From assembly GCA_934667625.1 (NCBI GenBank), contig CAKUMH010000005.1:70206-134205 (forward strand): a stretch of DNA of 64,000 nucleotides, read 5' to 3'. The stretch is from an uncultured Elusimicrobiales bacterium (lineage in GTDB: Bacteria > Elusimicrobiota > Elusimicrobia > Elusimicrobiales > Elusimicrobiaceae). This document shows positions 46,191-54,674 of the stretch, one piece after another. The notes under the pieces are model-generated. The model was not told where the DNA came from. It did not search any database and worked only from the letters and a program-made list of their open reading frames with translations. The translations under genes and the position numbers were made by a program. Within the stretch, counting starts at the first letter, position 1; each line of letters begins with the position of its first letter.

Positions 46191-47933
46191 ATGGCAAAAC
46201 AGTTGAGCGAAATTTTAATGGACCAAGGCACGCTGAACGCAGAACAAGTCAAGCGCGTACAGCTCTATGCCAAACAGAACAACGTCACTGTGGCGGAGGC
46301 AATTGTCAAATTTGGCTTTGCCACCGAAGAACAGGTAACTAACGCCTTGTCCAAACATTTTTCCGTTCCCTACGCTTCGCGGGAAAACGGCATTTTAGTG
46401 CCGGAAAAAGAGCAAAACCTGCAAGAAATCATTCCCGAAAAATTTGCACGCGAAAATATGGTCGTGCCGCTGTTTGTGGAGGATGACGCCCTGGCCGTGG
46501 CCGTGCTGGACCCGACGAACGTATTCCTGCTTGAAAACATCAAAATGATGTCCGGCAAGCAAGTGCAGCCGTTCATCGCTAGCAAAAGCCAGCTGCTTAG
46601 CGTCATAGATTCCTTTTATTCCAACAAAAACCTGTTGGACGAAGTCATGAACGAGGCCGCCAAGGAACCGGCCGATGTTCCCGTGTCAGCCGATTCGGAC
46701 GATGACGAGGTGGACGTTACCGGCGTGTTGGACTTGGATAAAGTCTCTCCCAACGCCTCTCCGTACGTCAAACAGGTAAACGCCATTTTGCGCCAGGCCA
46801 TTGCCGAGCGCACGTCTGATATTCACTTGGAAATGTTTGACGAACGCGTCAGCTTGCGCTTCCGTATTGACGGCTCGCTTTACGAGCGCACCGCCCCGGC
46901 CAAGGAATCCGTCAACGCCATTATTTCCCGTATTAAAATTTTGTCTAAGCTAGACATTGCCGAAAAACGTCTGCCGCAGGACGGCAGCTTCACCATTCGC
47001 TACCAAAACCGCGCCATTGAGGTCCGTGTCTCTGTCTGCCCCGCGGTGTATGGCGAAAAGCTCGTGCTTCGTATTTTGGATAAAGGCACCAGCGAAATGA
47101 ACATTGATAAACTCGGCTTTGAACCCGACCAAAAAAAGGCCTTCTTGGAAGCCGCCAACCTGCCCCACGGACTGATCTTTTTGACGGGTCCCACCGGTTC
47201 GGGTAAATCTACCACGCTAAACGCCGTTTTGACCACCATTCGCACGCCGGAACTTAACTTTATGACGCTGGAAGACCCGGTAGAATACAAGCTGGCCGGT
47301 ATCAGCCAGGTGCAGGTCAAACCGGCCATTGGTCTTACGTTTGCGGCGGGTCTGCGTTCGTTCTTACGTCAGGACCCGGACGTCATCCTCGTGGGCGAGG
47401 TGCGCGATAACGAAACCGCCGAAGCCTGCTTAAAAGCGGCCTTAACCGGTCACTTGGTACTTTCCACCCTGCACACGAACGAAGCCCTGGGCGCCGTACC
47501 GCGTCTGATTGATATGGGCATGGAACCCTTCCTGTTGGCCAGCTCCTTGGCGCTGGTGGCGGCGCAGCGCTTGGTGCGCATTTTGTGCCCGTACTGCAAA
47601 GTGCCGCACATTCCGGATCCGGCCACCCTGCAGCGCATTATTAAAGAGGGCCATTTAAATCCGCGCGACCAAAACTCCTGGACGTTCTTTAAAGCTGTGG
47701 GCTGCCCCAAGTGCTTTGGCACGGGTTTTATGGGCCGCCGCGCCATTTACGAAGTGTACCGCATGACGGAAGAAATGCGCAACATCATTTACAAAACGCA
47801 GGACCTGGTGGAGCTCAAACGCGCCGCCGAACGGTCCGGCTCACTCAATTTGCGTGCCACGGGCTGGCACAAGGTCATCCGCGGACAAACCACGGTGGAC
47901 GAAATCTTGAGCATTACGACGGCCGACGAATAA
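46191..47933 (+). CDS. pilB: Pilus extension ATPase PilB
   Basis: The cytoplasmic hexameric ATPase powering pilus growth, 580 residues. The N-terminal MshEN-type domain (about 1-150, including FGFATEEQVTNALSKHFSVP) could bind c-di-GMP in some relatives. The ATPase core shows Walker A GPTGSGKSTT (about residue 331), Asp box MTLEDPVEY, Walker B RQDPDVILVGEVRD, His box LSTLHTNEA and a zinc tetra-Cys motif (LCPYCK..CPKCF). The start has AGGATTAGGA ahead. PilC follows after 17 bases. The retraction ATPase PilT is not in the window. Confidence 0.96.
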   Translation: MAKQLSEILMDQGTLNAEQVKRVQLYAKQNNVTVAEAIVKFGFATEEQVTNALSKHFSVPYASRENGILVPEKEQNLQEIIPEKFARENMVVPLFVEDDALAVAVLDPTNVFLLENIKMMSGKQVQPFIASKSQLLSVIDSFYSNKNLLDEVMNEAAKEPADVPVSADSDDDEVDVTGVLDLDKVSPNASPYVKQVNAILRQAIAERTSDIHLEMFDERVSLRFRIDGSLYERTAPAKESVNAIISRIKILSKLDIAEKRLPQDGSFTIRYQNRAIEVRVSVCPAVYGEKLVLRILDKGTSEMNIDKLGFEPDQKKAFLEAANLPHGLIFLTGPTGSGKSTTLNAVLTTIRTPELNFMTLEDPVEYKLAGISQVQVKPAIGLTFAAGLRSFLRQDPDVILVGEVRDNETAEACLKAALTGHLVLSTLHTNEALGAVPRLIDMGMEPFLLASSLALVAAQRLVRILCPYCKVPHIPDPATLQRIIKEGHLNPRDQNSWTFFKAVGCPKCFGTGFMGRRAIYEVYRMTEEMRNIIYKTQDLVELKRAAERSGSLNLRATGWHKVIRGQTTVDEILSITTADE

Positions 47934-47950
47934 GCGGCTGAAGGGGACTT

Positions 47951-49171
47951 ATGCAAAAATATACGTATATGGTCAAAGATGCCGACGGCAAAACCCTCAA
48001 GGGGTCCGTCTCGGCCGACAACAGAGAAAAAGTCATCTTGGCTTTGCAAAACAAGGGTTATTTGGTGCTGGACGTGCGGGAAGGCGCCGCCGGGTTGTTT
48101 GGCGGCAAGTCGTCCCACAAGCGCGGCGGCAAGGTGCCGGGCCACGTGCTTGCTTTTTTTGCCGAGCAGCTCTCCACGCTGATTGCCGGCGGTGTGCCGC
48201 TGGTGCGTGCCGTGTCTCTGTTGGGGGAATATGCCTCCAACGCCACGCTGGGCTACGTGCTGACGCAAGTCGCCAAAGATATTGCAGGCGGTCAGTCCTT
48301 GCACTCCGCTCTCTCCCATCACCCCAAAACCTTCAGCCACATTTGGCTTTCCCTGGTGCAGGCGGGCGAAGTGGGCGGCCAATTGGCCGAAACGCTCATG
48401 CAGGTGGCCCTGTACACCAAAACGCAGGAAGGTATGAAGAGTAAAATCATCACCGCCGTTACGTATCCGGCCATTTTGATGTTCGCATCCGTCGGCGTGC
48501 TGATTTACTTTATTTTGGGCATCGTGCCGACCTTCGCGCAAATCTTCAAGGATTTTAACATTGACCTGCCGATGATCACCGTCATCGTGCTTAACGTCTC
48601 CGGCCTGCTGATTAACAACGGCGTGCTGATTATCGTCTCTATCATTGCGCTGTTTGTCGGGTTCCGTTTTTACATTAAAACGACCGACGGCCGCCGCCGC
48701 TGGCACTCGTTCCTGCTCACCATGCCGATCTTCGGCAATTTCTTAAAGAACATTTATTACGACCGCATGCTCTCCACTCTTTCCACGCTGTTAAAGAGCG
48801 GTGTAACGATTTTGAACGCCATCCTGGTGCTGGAAGAATCGTTTGACGGCAACGTCATCATTCAAACGGCCCTCAAGCACGTCCGTGCCGAGGTCGCCGC
48901 CGGAAAGCCGATTTCGGATTCCTTCCGCGATACAGGCGTCTTCCCCGGGCTGATGACGGAAATGATGCTCATGGGCGAAGAATCCGGTAAGCTGCCCAGC
49001 ATTATTGGCACGCTGTCCAAGTTCTATTCCGATAACGTGGACCAGTTCATTGCCCGCTTCTCCGCGGTGATTGACCCGATCCTCATCTGCGGCGTCGGTG
49101 CGCTGATTGGTATCATCGTGGCGTCTATCTTCCTGCCGATCTTTAAGCTGTCCCAAATCGGCGGCAACTAA
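47951..49171 (+). CDS. pilC: Pilus platform protein PilC (GspF family)
   Basis: A 406-residue polytopic inner-membrane protein with two GspF domains. Each shows the family pattern: FFAEQLSTLIAGGVPLVRAV with QAGEVGGQLAETL in the first half, and MLSTLSTLLKSGVTILNAIL with MGEESGKLPSIIG in the second. Three membrane helices (around 170-190, 215-235 and 375-400). It connects the pilus base to the PilB motor. The N-terminus (YMVKDADGKTLKGSVSADN) is typical. The ribosome binding site is AAGGGGA. The first minor pilin starts ten bases after the stop. Confidence 0.95.
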   Translation: MQKYTYMVKDADGKTLKGSVSADNREKVILALQNKGYLVLDVREGAAGLFGGKSSHKRGGKVPGHVLAFFAEQLSTLIAGGVPLVRAVSLLGEYASNATLGYVLTQVAKDIAGGQSLHSALSHHPKTFSHIWLSLVQAGEVGGQLAETLMQVALYTKTQEGMKSKIITAVTYPAILMFASVGVLIYFILGIVPTFAQIFKDFNIDLPMITVIVLNVSGLLINNGVLIIVSIIALFVGFRFYIKTTDGRRRWHSFLLTMPIFGNFLKNIYYDRMLSTLSTLLKSGVTILNAILVLEESFDGNVIIQTALKHVRAEVAAGKPISDSFRDTGVFPGLMTEMMLMGEESGKLPSIIGTLSKFYSDNVDQFIARFSAVIDPILICGVGALIGIIVASIFLPIFKLSQIGGN

Positions 49172-49180
49172 GGGGGAACT

Positions 49181-49747
49181 ATGCAAAGCACAAAAGGCTT
49201 TACGCTACTTGAAATTATGATTGTTGTGGTAATTGCCGTTTCCGTGGCGGCGTTTGCCGTCCCGGCGTACAAAAAAGCGCAGGACCGCAACCGCTACCTG
49301 GCCGCCCAAGGCGTGCTGATTGACCTGGGAAACGGGGTAAAAATGCTCCGCGAGGCGCTCTCCACCGAGGCCGAAGGCTGCACTTTCCCCGTGTCTAATG
49401 CGGTGCTCCAAATCACTTCCACATGGCAGGATGGCAGGGCGGACAAGTATGTGGACAATTCCCTGTCTAATTACGGAGCCAACGACGATTTAGGCAAAGC
49501 TATGTTCTCACGCAGATATGCCTCCGCCGTGGCCTTTACGGGGGATAACGGCAGTTCATTTATGGACTACAAGTTTTTCGTCTGTCCGCAAAACAGCCCC
49601 TCCTCCAGCCAGTGCTGCAATAGCCAACGGGACGCGGTCGCGTGCATGGCGGACGAAAACTTTGCCTCCCGCTCCACCAAGGGGCAGTATTACGGGGCAG
49701 TTTATTTGCAAAGCGGTACGGTTAAGCAGTTGGAAAAAACGAAATAA
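49181..49747 (+). CDS. Type IV pilin-like protein in the pilus operon
   Basis: A 188-residue prepilin with leader MQSTKG, then FTLLEIMIVVVIAV with Glu+5 and helix AVPAYKKAQDRNRYLAAQ. The globular domain has several Cys (EGCTFPVSN, FFVCPQNSPSSSQCCNSQ, VACMAD). Because it lies directly after pilC and before the minor pilins it could be the main structural pilin of this machine or a core pseudopilin; which is not decidable from sequence. A GGGGAA site precedes the ATG. Confidence 0.88.
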   Translation: MQSTKGFTLLEIMIVVVIAVSVAAFAVPAYKKAQDRNRYLAAQGVLIDLGNGVKMLREALSTEAEGCTFPVSNAVLQITSTWQDGRADKYVDNSLSNYGANDDLGKAMFSRRYASAVAFTGDNGSSFMDYKFFVCPQNSPSSSQCCNSQRDAVACMADENFASRSTKGQYYGAVYLQSGTVKQLEKTK

Positions 49748-49750
49748 GGC

Positions 49751-49779
49751 TTGATTTTTCGCCCAACTTGGGCCATACT
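49751..49779 (+). promoter_or_regulatory. Possible internal promoter before the minor pilin group
   Basis: TTGATT (49751-49756), 17-bp spacer, CATACT (49774-49779), in the only gap longer than 40 bases of this part of the operon. Confidence 0.35.
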
Positions 49780-49795
49780 TTAGTAAGGGTTTTTT

Positions 49796-50254
49796 ATGAC
49801 GAAGAAGAATAACGCAGGTTTTACGTTGCTGGAATTATTGGTAGCCGCCACGATTATCGGTATCTTGGCGGTGTTTGCCACGGTGGCCTACAAAAACGGC
49901 GCCGCCAGCACGCGTGCCGCGGGCGCACGGGCCAAGGTGGACGCTCTGGCTTGGGCCCAGCAGCGCTATTTGCTGGATCCGGCGGCCTGCCCGTCGTATG
50001 TTTCCACCACCAACAAAATCACCGCGCTGGAGGATTGCAATCTGTTGGAACGGAAAGTCATTTTAAACGATGATTACTTCACCTTTGCCGTGTGCCCGGA
50101 CGATATCTGCTCCAAGGCGCCGGACATGACGAGTGATATGAACCCGCTGGCTTGCGTCGTTGGCAAGGACAACAAAAAAATGCCCGCCAAATATGCCAAA
50201 AATTATTGGTATTGCGTAAGCGAAACCGCCCGCACGGAGCACTTGGGCAACTGA
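49796..50254 (+). CDS. Minor pilin / pseudopilin
   Basis: A 152-residue prepilin: leader MTKKNNAG, then FTLLELLVAATIIG with Glu+5 and the helix ATVAYKNGAASTRAAGARAK. It is short, with a C-terminal domain containing Cys at DPAACPS, LEDCNL, VCPDDICSK and a final WYCVSE. A TAAGGG site lies before the ATG. It opens a run of five genes for pilin-like proteins with overlaps or short gaps, which resembles a minor pilin (FimU-PilVWX / GspHIJK) set. Confidence 0.85.
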   Translation: MTKKNNAGFTLLELLVAATIIGILAVFATVAYKNGAASTRAAGARAKVDALAWAQQRYLLDPAACPSYVSTTNKITALEDCNLLERKVILNDDYFTFAVCPDDICSKAPDMTSDMNPLACVVGKDNKKMPAKYAKNYWYCVSETARTEHLGN

Positions 50255-50261
50255 GGACATT

Positions 50262-50828
50262 ATGAAGAAAGGTTTTACGCTGATGGAAATTTTGGCCGTA
50301 CTCTTGGTGATTGCCGTGGTGGTGTCCATGGCGGCGCCGGTGTTCCGCGCCATTCGTTTTGAAGTTAAAAATTCCCAGGCCAAGGCGGCGGCAAGCAAGC
50401 TGGCACAGCAAATGCGCACCTATTACCAAATCAGCCGCGGCCGCGTGGTGGGCGGATCCTTTGACGCCAGCGACTCAAACGTTATTTTTACAACAGCCGC
50501 CTGTGTGGAACCCAACGTCACGGGCGTTCCCAGCAAAAAAAGCGGTGAGGCGGACAAGGTAGACGTAAAACAGCTGTTTGCTTGCGGATATTTGACGGGA
50601 AAGGATTTCTCCGGCCTGCCCTATACGTTTTATTTGTGCAGCCCAAAGGCGGGTGATACACAAACCGTAACGGAGTGCACCAACACCAATGCCACCGCTT
50701 CCGATGCGACCAACACTCCGGTAGTGGTGGCGTATGGAAACGAAAATGCAGGTAAAAAATACAAAAGCACTTCCGGTTATTACATTTATGTGGACCAAAC
50801 CTACAAGGCCAAGGATACGGATGATTAA
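50262..50828 (+). CDS. Minor pilin / pseudopilin
   Basis: A 188-residue prepilin with leader MKKG, then FTLMEILAVLLVIA with Glu+5. The helix continues AAPVFRAIRFEVKNSQAKAA, different from the PQYxKA type, which supports a minor-pilin role. The C-terminal domain includes two Cys pairs (AACVEPNVT, LFACGYLTG, FYLCSPKAG, VTECTNT) and a Tyr-rich tail. It starts seven bases after the previous stop with GAGGA in front. Confidence 0.85.
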   Translation: MKKGFTLMEILAVLLVIAVVVSMAAPVFRAIRFEVKNSQAKAAASKLAQQMRTYYQISRGRVVGGSFDASDSNVIFTTAACVEPNVTGVPSKKSGEADKVDVKQLFACGYLTGKDFSGLPYTFYLCSPKAGDTQTVTECTNTNATASDATNTPVVVAYGNENAGKKYKSTSGYYIYVDQTYKAKDTDD

Positions 50829-50837
50829 GAGGTTTTT

Positions 50838-51338
50838 ATGAAACGATTTTTAAAACATCTTCTCACTAAAAAAACAGGTGTCACCGTGTTGGAAGGGCTG
50901 ATTGCCCTGGGGCTTTTGGCTTTGGTAGCGGGGGGCACGTTTGGAGTGCTTTTGTCCGTCTCGCGCAAGACGGGAACGCCGGATATCCGCGAGGAAATGG
51001 CCCTGGCGGTGGAACGCGCCAACGAACTTTTGCCCATGTACGCCCCGCTGAAGTCAGACGGGACAAATATGGCGAGCTTAAAGCTCCCCAATAGGTATCA
51101 ACGTGGCTTGTGCGAGGATATCGACGATCCATCTCCGATGTCACTTGATTCTCATGATATACGCTGTCTTCTTCCGCCTATTTGTGATGAGTCTAATTCC
51201 TCTTTTTCTTATGAGGTGGGGAATGATGAGGTGTCCCTTCCGTCTGCCGTGCCGAGCAATACCAAGGATTATTATTACACTTCGCAGCCGCACCGACAGA
51301 TAACTTTTGAAATCACGTGTAATGGGTTTTCATTATGA
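50838..51338 (+). CDS. Minor pilin, PilV/GspI-like
   Basis: A 166-residue prepilin with a 14-residue leader (MKRFLKHLLTKKTG), then VTVLEGLIALGLLALVAGG with Glu+5 but Val instead of Phe at +1. The following helix is short (FGVLLSVSRKTGTPDIREE). The C-terminal domain is less similar to the PilE-like group and has four Cys (LCEDID, RCLLPPICDE, ITCNG). AAGAGG precedes the ATG. The next gene overlaps it by four bases. GspI/PilV-like role is inferred from order and the atypical +1 residue. Confidence 0.75.
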   Translation: MKRFLKHLLTKKTGVTVLEGLIALGLLALVAGGTFGVLLSVSRKTGTPDIREEMALAVERANELLPMYAPLKSDGTNMASLKLPNRYQRGLCEDIDDPSPMSLDSHDIRCLLPPICDESNSSFSYEVGNDEVSLPSAVPSNTKDYYYTSQPHRQITFEITCNGFSL

Positions 51339-52081
51339 AGAACAACAAAGGCTTTACTTTAACGGAAATTTTACTGGCGGTGATGATTGTTGGCATCATT
51401 GGCGTGGCGCTCGCCGCGCTGACGACGGCCTCCTCGCGTGAGGCGGGTGTCGGCCGCAGCCGTGTGCTGCTGCGCAACAACCTGTCACTGGCTATGCGCC
51501 AGCTGCGCCAAGATGTGCATAGCAGTACCCAATTGCAATATGCGCGCGGGCAAATTTCCGCTGCCTCTGCGGGCAATGTCATTCCGCTTTTGGTATTGGC
51601 CCGCAATGTAGATTTAAAGGACAAACCTTTGCCGGGCCGGACGCCTGCGTACATTACATATTGTTTTGTGGTGGGCTCCCATGCCGCGCAACCCTCCGGG
51701 GCGCTTGCCGGCGGCACCATTTACCGGCGCGAAAGTGAACAAATTACCTGGTCTTCTGCCACGCCTTCCTGCGGCAGCAATCCGGCCACGGATACCAATT
51801 TTCAGGTATTTTTGCATAACGTCAAATTCATTCCGTCTGGGATCACGGTGGAAGATCGCACGTATCCCGTGCCGTTGTTTCGCGTAGATTCGGGGGACAC
51901 CACTTATTCCTTGCACGAAGAAAACCACAACATTCTAGGGTGGTACTATGGGGAATTGGGCGCCCTGCTTAGGGTGAATTTGATTACAGAGCTGCCCAGC
52001 AAACCGGTGGTAAATGATGTGGTGGAACAAAAATTTATGATGCAAAACGGGTTTACTGGAGATAATGTATCATGGGATTAA
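51335..52081 (+). CDS. Minor pilin, PilW/GspJ-like
   Basis: A 248-residue prepilin, the largest pseudopilin here, which fits PilW/GspJ. Leader MKNNKG, then FTLTEILLAVMIVG with Glu+5, followed by ALAALTTASSREAGVGRSRV and LRNNLSLAMRQLRQDVHSST, a helix typical of PilW/GspJ. The C-terminal part is beta-rich with a Cys at ITYCFVVGS and another at SATPSCGSN. ATG overlaps the previous stop (ATGA) and its own stop lies ten bases inside the next gene, implying tight coupling. Confidence 0.82.
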   Translation: MKNNKGFTLTEILLAVMIVGIIGVALAALTTASSREAGVGRSRVLLRNNLSLAMRQLRQDVHSSTQLQYARGQISAASAGNVIPLLVLARNVDLKDKPLPGRTPAYITYCFVVGSHAAQPSGALAGGTIYRRESEQITWSSATPSCGSNPATDTNFQVFLHNVKFIPSGITVEDRTYPVPLFRVDSGDTTYSLHEENHNILGWYYGELGALLRVNLITELPSKPVVNDVVEQKFMMQNGFTGDNVSWD

Positions 52082-52500
52082 AAAATAAAAAAGGTGCCGC
52101 TTTACTGCAAGTTTTGCTTGTTACCGTTGTGCTGGCCGGTATGGCCACCATGCTTTTGCGGGCGAGTTTGTCCCGCTCTACCTCTGCGCGCCAAACGCGC
52201 CGCACGGTGTCTGCCCAGCTGTTGGTTCATTCGTGCATGGTGGAGGTAAACGCGTTGTGGTCGGCCAAAAAGCCCGAAGTTTTTCAGCGGGATATGAGCC
52301 AATGCCTGATGTATTGCAAAACGGCGGGCTCCGGGACTTGTGCCAGCGCCCGGCAGGTGCGTTCGTACACCTGCCAAGAGCAGCTTATTAACGGCGTGAA
52401 ATACACCGTTACGGCCAATTTTGAAAACGTATCCGAGGCCAACGGGCGTGACCAGTGCAAGCTTACGTACGAAATTTCCTCTAAGCAAGATGTGCTGTGA
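52072..52500 (+). CDS. Minor pilin, PilX/GspK-like, lacking Glu+5
   Basis: A 142-residue protein with prepilin-like leader MGLKNKKG and hydrophobic start AALLQVLLVTVVLAGMATML. Position +5 is Gln rather than Glu, as in GspK and some PilX tip components. A PilX-like RASLSRSTSARQTRRTVSAQ helix follows, then a Cys-rich end (QCLMYCKTAGSGTCAS, YTCQEQLI, QCKLTYE). It is much shorter than GspK, so it lacks the large GspK insert domain. It overlaps the preceding gene by ten bases; the peptidase gene begins eight bases after its stop. Confidence 0.75.
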   Translation: MGLKNKKGAALLQVLLVTVVLAGMATMLLRASLSRSTSARQTRRTVSAQLLVHSCMVEVNALWSAKKPEVFQRDMSQCLMYCKTAGSGTCASARQVRSYTCQEQLINGVKYTVTANFENVSEANGRDQCKLTYEISSKQDVL

Positions 52501-52507
52501 TGTGTAT

Positions 52508-54220
52508 ATGAAACAGGGTTCCTTTCTTTCTCTCTGTCTTTTGTTATTGGCTACGGTCGTGGCGGCACAAGGCGGTGTTGCCACGGCGGACGCGGCCTCT
52601 TCGTTGCGTGTTTCCACGCTGGTGGAAGCGCCCCAATCCAATGTGGATTTATTGCAGGAATCTTTAAAGGGCTCCGGGCTGAGCACAGCCGTCCCTGCCA
52701 CCCCGCAAACGGCGCCTGCCGTCAAGGCCCTGGCCGAAAAAGCACCCGCTCCGGCAGCCGCTTCAACGGCTCCGGCCGCGGCAGTTCCTGCGGTGGCGCC
52801 AACAGCTGTCCCCGCCGCGCAAACGGTCCCTGCCGCCAAATCCCCTGTCTCTTCTGCCAACACGCTGGATATGCCGCTTGAAGTGGGGGGAAGTGTGCAA
52901 AACGTGCAAACGGCGGTAGCTCCCGCCGCCAAGCAGCTTTCACCTGCGGCCGCGCGCCGCGTACAGGCTGCCAAACGCCGCCGCACCCAGGCAGCCGCCA
53001 AAAAAATAGCACCGCCTGCCGCCAAAAAAGCGGAACCGACGGAGCTGGAAAAGGATATTGAAAAATCAAACGCGCTGTTGCCGGCCTCCCAGCAGGCCCA
53101 AAACGAGCCCGCCGCCGAAGCGGAACCCTCTGAAGAAGAAGCCGCCGCAGATGCGGAGCTGGAATACGCCGTGAAAATGCTGGAAAAATCCAAAGAGGCG
53201 GCGCAAACGGCCGAGCGGAAGATTCCGCCTTCTGCCGCGCAAAACCGTCCCGCCACGGTGCCCGCACCCAACAAAAAATTTAACCCCAACGCCTTCCGTC
53301 CCGGGGTGACGTGGATTGCTTCCAAAAGCACGCATTTTGAAATTTACACCCAAAAACGCACCAGCGGTATCAGCTCCTCCAATATGCCCATGACGTTTGA
53401 ATCGTCCTACCAAACCTTGCGGCGTTTTATCCCGTGGATGATGTCCGGCACGGTGCGCGTGTTTGTGTACCAGGACCACCAGTCCTACCTGCGCCACGAG
53501 CCCAACGCCAAAGCGTGGACGCGTGCCCTGGCCTATCCAACCCGTGGGGAAATCGTCGTGTACGACGAGCCCGGAAAAACCCAGGAGCTCAAAGAGGTCT
53601 TTACGCACGAGCTGACGCACATTTTCACCCAGCAATTTTTTGACAGCCACAAAACCGGCCGGATCATGACGCCCACCTGGCTGGACGAGGGGTTAGCCGT
53701 TTTAATGGAAGACCAAGCCTATAACGGCCTTAAGGGCGGCCCGTGGAATAACGATTTCAAAACGCTTAATTTTCAGCGCGATCCGTCCACCAAGACGGGC
53801 ACCTTTGGTTCCTCGTCCATGTTTGGCTCCCTTTCAAGCCAGCGGCTCACTGCCAAGCGTGCCGGAAAACCAATTTATCTCGTCCCGTTTGACGAGTTTA
53901 TGAAAGAGGACTCCCTCTCCACAGCCGAGGCGCGCAACAAAACGCAGGAGTGGTACTTCCAGGCCTATTTAATGGTGCGTTTTTTGCTCAATCCGGCGGG
54001 GGGCTCGTCTCCCTCCAATCGTATGCAGTTTGAGCAGTTCACGCGCCTGTTGTCACAGGGCGAGGCGGTGCGCAACCCTTCCACAGGATTTTTGATGAAA
54101 GACTCCCGCGGCAAAACCGTATACGAGCCTTATTCGGTGGAAAAGGCCCTCGGACGCGCCTTTCGCTACGGAACGATTGCCAATTTTGAAGATAACTTTT
54201 GGCGCTGGGCCAACCGCTAA
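52508..54220 (+). CDS. Secreted zinc metallopeptidase (HELTH) ending the pilus operon
   Basis: A protein of about 570 residues. Signal peptide (MKQGSFLSLCLLLLATVVAA), a long low-complexity Ala/Pro/Lys region (about 30-240), then a C-terminal peptidase-MA-like domain: VFTHELTHIFTQQFF gives the HExxH zinc motif with the catalytic Glu, and TPTWLDEGLAVLMED supplies the third ligand Glu. ATG at 52508 is chosen because it begins the signal peptide; another ATG lies six codons earlier. It follows the PilX-like gene after seven bases, so it is probably in the operon. It may process or clear pilins or envelope proteins; its target is unknown. Confidence 0.8.
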   Translation: MKQGSFLSLCLLLLATVVAAQGGVATADAASSLRVSTLVEAPQSNVDLLQESLKGSGLSTAVPATPQTAPAVKALAEKAPAPAAASTAPAAAVPAVAPTAVPAAQTVPAAKSPVSSANTLDMPLEVGGSVQNVQTAVAPAAKQLSPAAARRVQAAKRRRTQAAAKKIAPPAAKKAEPTELEKDIEKSNALLPASQQAQNEPAAEAEPSEEEAAADAELEYAVKMLEKSKEAAQTAERKIPPSAAQNRPATVPAPNKKFNPNAFRPGVTWIASKSTHFEIYTQKRTSGISSSNMPMTFESSYQTLRRFIPWMMSGTVRVFVYQDHQSYLRHEPNAKAWTRALAYPTRGEIVVYDEPGKTQELKEVFTHELTHIFTQQFFDSHKTGRIMTPTWLDEGLAVLMEDQAYNGLKGGPWNNDFKTLNFQRDPSTKTGTFGSSSMFGSLSSQRLTAKRAGKPIYLVPFDEFMKEDSLSTAEARNKTQEWYFQAYLMVRFLLNPAGGSSPSNRMQFEQFTRLLSQGEAVRNPSTGFLMKDSRGKTVYEPYSVEKALGRAFRYGTIANFEDNFWRWANR

Positions 54221-54299
54221 CATCTCATATTAAGAATAACCCAAGAGGCAGTGCTAACCCAATTTAGCCCTGCCTTTTATTTTTTGTTTTCCCTTTCGT

Positions 54300-54570
54300 C
54301 GTTAAGCCGTCACCCTGAACGGCGGCCCGCAAAAGAGCCGTCCTCCTGGAGTGTCGCCAAAATGTCCTAGGAGTCGTCGCCCCGGAAGGTTTCTGTCCGG
54401 GGCCTCGCCGTTGTCGTGGTTGTTGTCGTTGCCGTTCCCTCCGTTATAAATAAGCGCCGTCATTCTGAACTTGTTTCAGAATTTACCTCTTGGGTCGTTG
54501 TGTTTGTTATTAAACAAAGGTCATGCTGGAGTGTTTGGCGGCCCGCAGGGTTCCAGCATCTCTTTCTTAT
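54300..54570. repeat. Cluster of palindromic intergenic repeats before a pilin cassette
   Basis: GTCACCCTGAACGGCGGCCC near 54309, CCTCCTGGAGTGTC near 54341, a GTCATTCTGAACTTGTTTCAGAAT copy near 54459, and GTCATGCTGGAGTGTTTGGC with CGGCCCGCAGGGTTCCAGCATC near 54520. No gene lies in 54221-54674. Confidence 0.8.
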
Positions 54571-54607
54571 TGAAAAGCCGTTTTCGGGCCGGTAAAATAT
54601 AAAAGGG

Positions 54608-54659
54608 TTGCAATCGTTTTTTTTTTTTGCTAAATTTTGCTTATAGGCAAAATTTAGCA
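54608..54659 (+). promoter_or_regulatory. Pilin cassette promoter module, copy 3 (T12 spacer, palindrome)
   Basis: TTGCAA (54608-54613), 17-bp spacer with twelve T (54617-54628), TAAATT (54631-54636). Palindrome arms TGCTAAATTTTGC (54628-54640) and GCAAAATTTAGCA (54647-54659). Of the four copies this has the best -35 and the optimal spacing. Confidence 0.7.
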
Positions 54660-54674
54660 AAAAGGAAGGTTGTA

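Noticed and set aside
52102..53331. 409-codon minus-strand frame opposite the minor pilin and peptidase genes
   Set aside because: Mirror of Ala/Pro-rich coding sequence; the plus-strand genes have signal peptides, ribosome binding sites and the HELTH motif.
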